6,675 nucleotides of DNA from Euryarchaeota archaeon UBA121 (GTDB taxonomy: Archaea; Thermoplasmatota; Poseidoniia; Poseidoniales; Thalassarchaeaceae): NCBI GenBank assembly GCA_002499865.1, contig DANL01000022.1, positions 1-6,675 on the forward strand. Direction: 5' to 3'. Shown here piece after piece: positions 6,480 to 6,675 of this stretch. The translations under genes and the position numbers were made by a program. The stretch's first letter is position 1; the number at the start of each line of letters is the position of its first letter. The notes under the pieces are model-generated. The model was not told where the DNA came from, did not search any database, and saw only the letters and a program-made list of their open reading frames with translations.

Positions 6480-6492
6480 CATAAAAAAATAA
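6480..6492 (-). promoter_or_regulatory. Candidate TATA region for purM
   Basis: The minus strand reads CTTATTTTTTTAT, ending about 60 bases upstream of the purM ATG. A start site about 25 bases downstream would lie near 6456-6460, leaving a leader of roughly 36-40 bases. It is T-rich rather than a clean TTTATATA box, so this is tentative. Confidence 0.35.
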
Positions 6493-6539
6493 GATTAAGA
6501 GCCGTTTTTCTAAAAAACGCCTTTTTTTGACTTTTTTTT
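6483..6539. other. A/T-tract cluster with hairpin-forming sequence
   Basis: Five homopolymer tracts occur in 57 bases: A7 (6483-6489), T5 (6505-6509), A6 (6512-6517), T7 (6522-6528) and T8 (6532-6539). The stretch 6497-6525 can fold into a hairpin: a 7-bp core CGTTTTT/AAAAACG with loop CTA, extended outward by mostly A-T and one G-T pair after a C-C mismatch, followed on the + strand by T tracts. In shape it resembles an intrinsic terminator reading +, but no + gene ends here. It could instead be curved DNA or a promoter upstream element between the two divergent genes. Confidence 0.5.
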
Positions 6540-6548
6540 GAGAATCTC

Positions 6549-6561
6549 TATAACATATATA
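6549..6561 (+). promoter_or_regulatory. TATA box for the lipoprotein gene
   Basis: TATAACATATATA is the best TATA-like sequence in the window and stands about 40 bases before the ATG at 6596. A start near 6581 would leave about a 15-base leader containing GTGAG (6585-6589), a partial Shine-Dalgarno match six bases before the ATG. Confidence 0.55.
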
Positions 6562-6595
6562 CGTCGTCGTGCGGGCACTGGAACGTGAGTTTCTA

Positions 6596-6675
6596 ATGAA
6601 GAACAACAAGATGATTGCAATGATGCTTACCATGAGCATGCTGGCGGCAGCTTTCGCCGGATGCCTTGGTGGGGA
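6596..6675 (+). CDS. Secreted lipoprotein, N-terminal fragment
   Basis: Only the first 26 codons are inside the window; the gene continues past the right edge. They encode a textbook lipoprotein signal peptide: a short polar n-region MKNNK, a hydrophobic Met/Ala-rich core (residues 6-19), and a lipobox-like F-A-G-C at 20-23 followed by Leu-Gly-Gly. Cys23 would be the lipidated first residue of the mature protein, anchoring it outside the cytoplasmic membrane. This style of AGC(L/I)G start is common on surface and solute-binding lipoproteins of marine Group II archaea, but the mature domain cannot be seen, so no function is given. The start is supported by a TATA box about 40 bases upstream and GTGAG six bases before the ATG. 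It is divergent from purM. Confidence 0.8.
   Translation, partial: MKNNKMIAMMLTMSMLAAAFAGCLGG

Noticed and set aside
6497..6539. Intrinsic terminator for a + strand gene
   Set aside because: No + strand gene ends upstream; the neighbouring gene, purM, runs away on the minus strand. Kept only as a structural feature.
6540..6548. GAGAATCTC palindrome next to the lipoprotein TATA box as an operator
   Set aside because: Arms are only four bases and the sequence is not repeated nearby, so chance is the simpler explanation.

Overview
The window looks like a piece of a marine planktonic euryarchaeal genome, most likely a Poseidoniales (Marine Group II) archaeon or a close relative. The reasons are an archaeal PAC2/PbaB-type proteasome assembly chaperone homologue, an archaeal/eukaryotic-type Trm1 tRNA methyltransferase, TATA-like boxes ahead of AT-rich gene starts, and a lipoprotein signal peptide with an AGC lipobox of the kind common in that group. 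This placement is inference from gene content; there is no rRNA or other decisive marker.

Layout: (1) 21-437, + strand, a hotdog-fold acyl-CoA thioesterase. (2) 438-1389, - strand, a two-gene unit: an unrecognised protein with a winged-helix-like C-terminus followed by a pentapeptide-repeat protein. (3) 1390-1493, an AT-rich divergent promoter region. (4) 1494-2285, + strand, a PAC2-family protein. (5) 2286-2858, - strand, an NfuA-like Fe-S carrier. (6) 2931-3932, + strand, MoaA, first enzyme of molybdenum cofactor synthesis. (7) 3917-6420, - strand, purM followed by trm1, probably cotranscribed. (8) 6433-6595, a divergent intergenic region rich in A/T tracts. (9) from 6596, + strand, the first 26 codons of a secreted lipoprotein cut by the window edge.

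The genes are mostly housekeeping: purine synthesis, tRNA modification, Fe-S delivery, Moco synthesis and proteasome assembly. The clearest functional neighbours are nfuA and moaA, divergently arranged, because MoaA needs two 4Fe-4S clusters. The most striking structural feature is packing. All three convergent gene pairs have no intergenic DNA: two abut stop-to-stop through the same hexamer TAATCA and the third overlaps by 16 bp. The only intergenic regions longer than about 100 bp are divergent promoter regions.

I found no CRISPR array, mobile element, tRNA or rRNA, and no clear evidence of a new multi-gene system. The least understood part is the winged-helix-like/pentapeptide-repeat pair.
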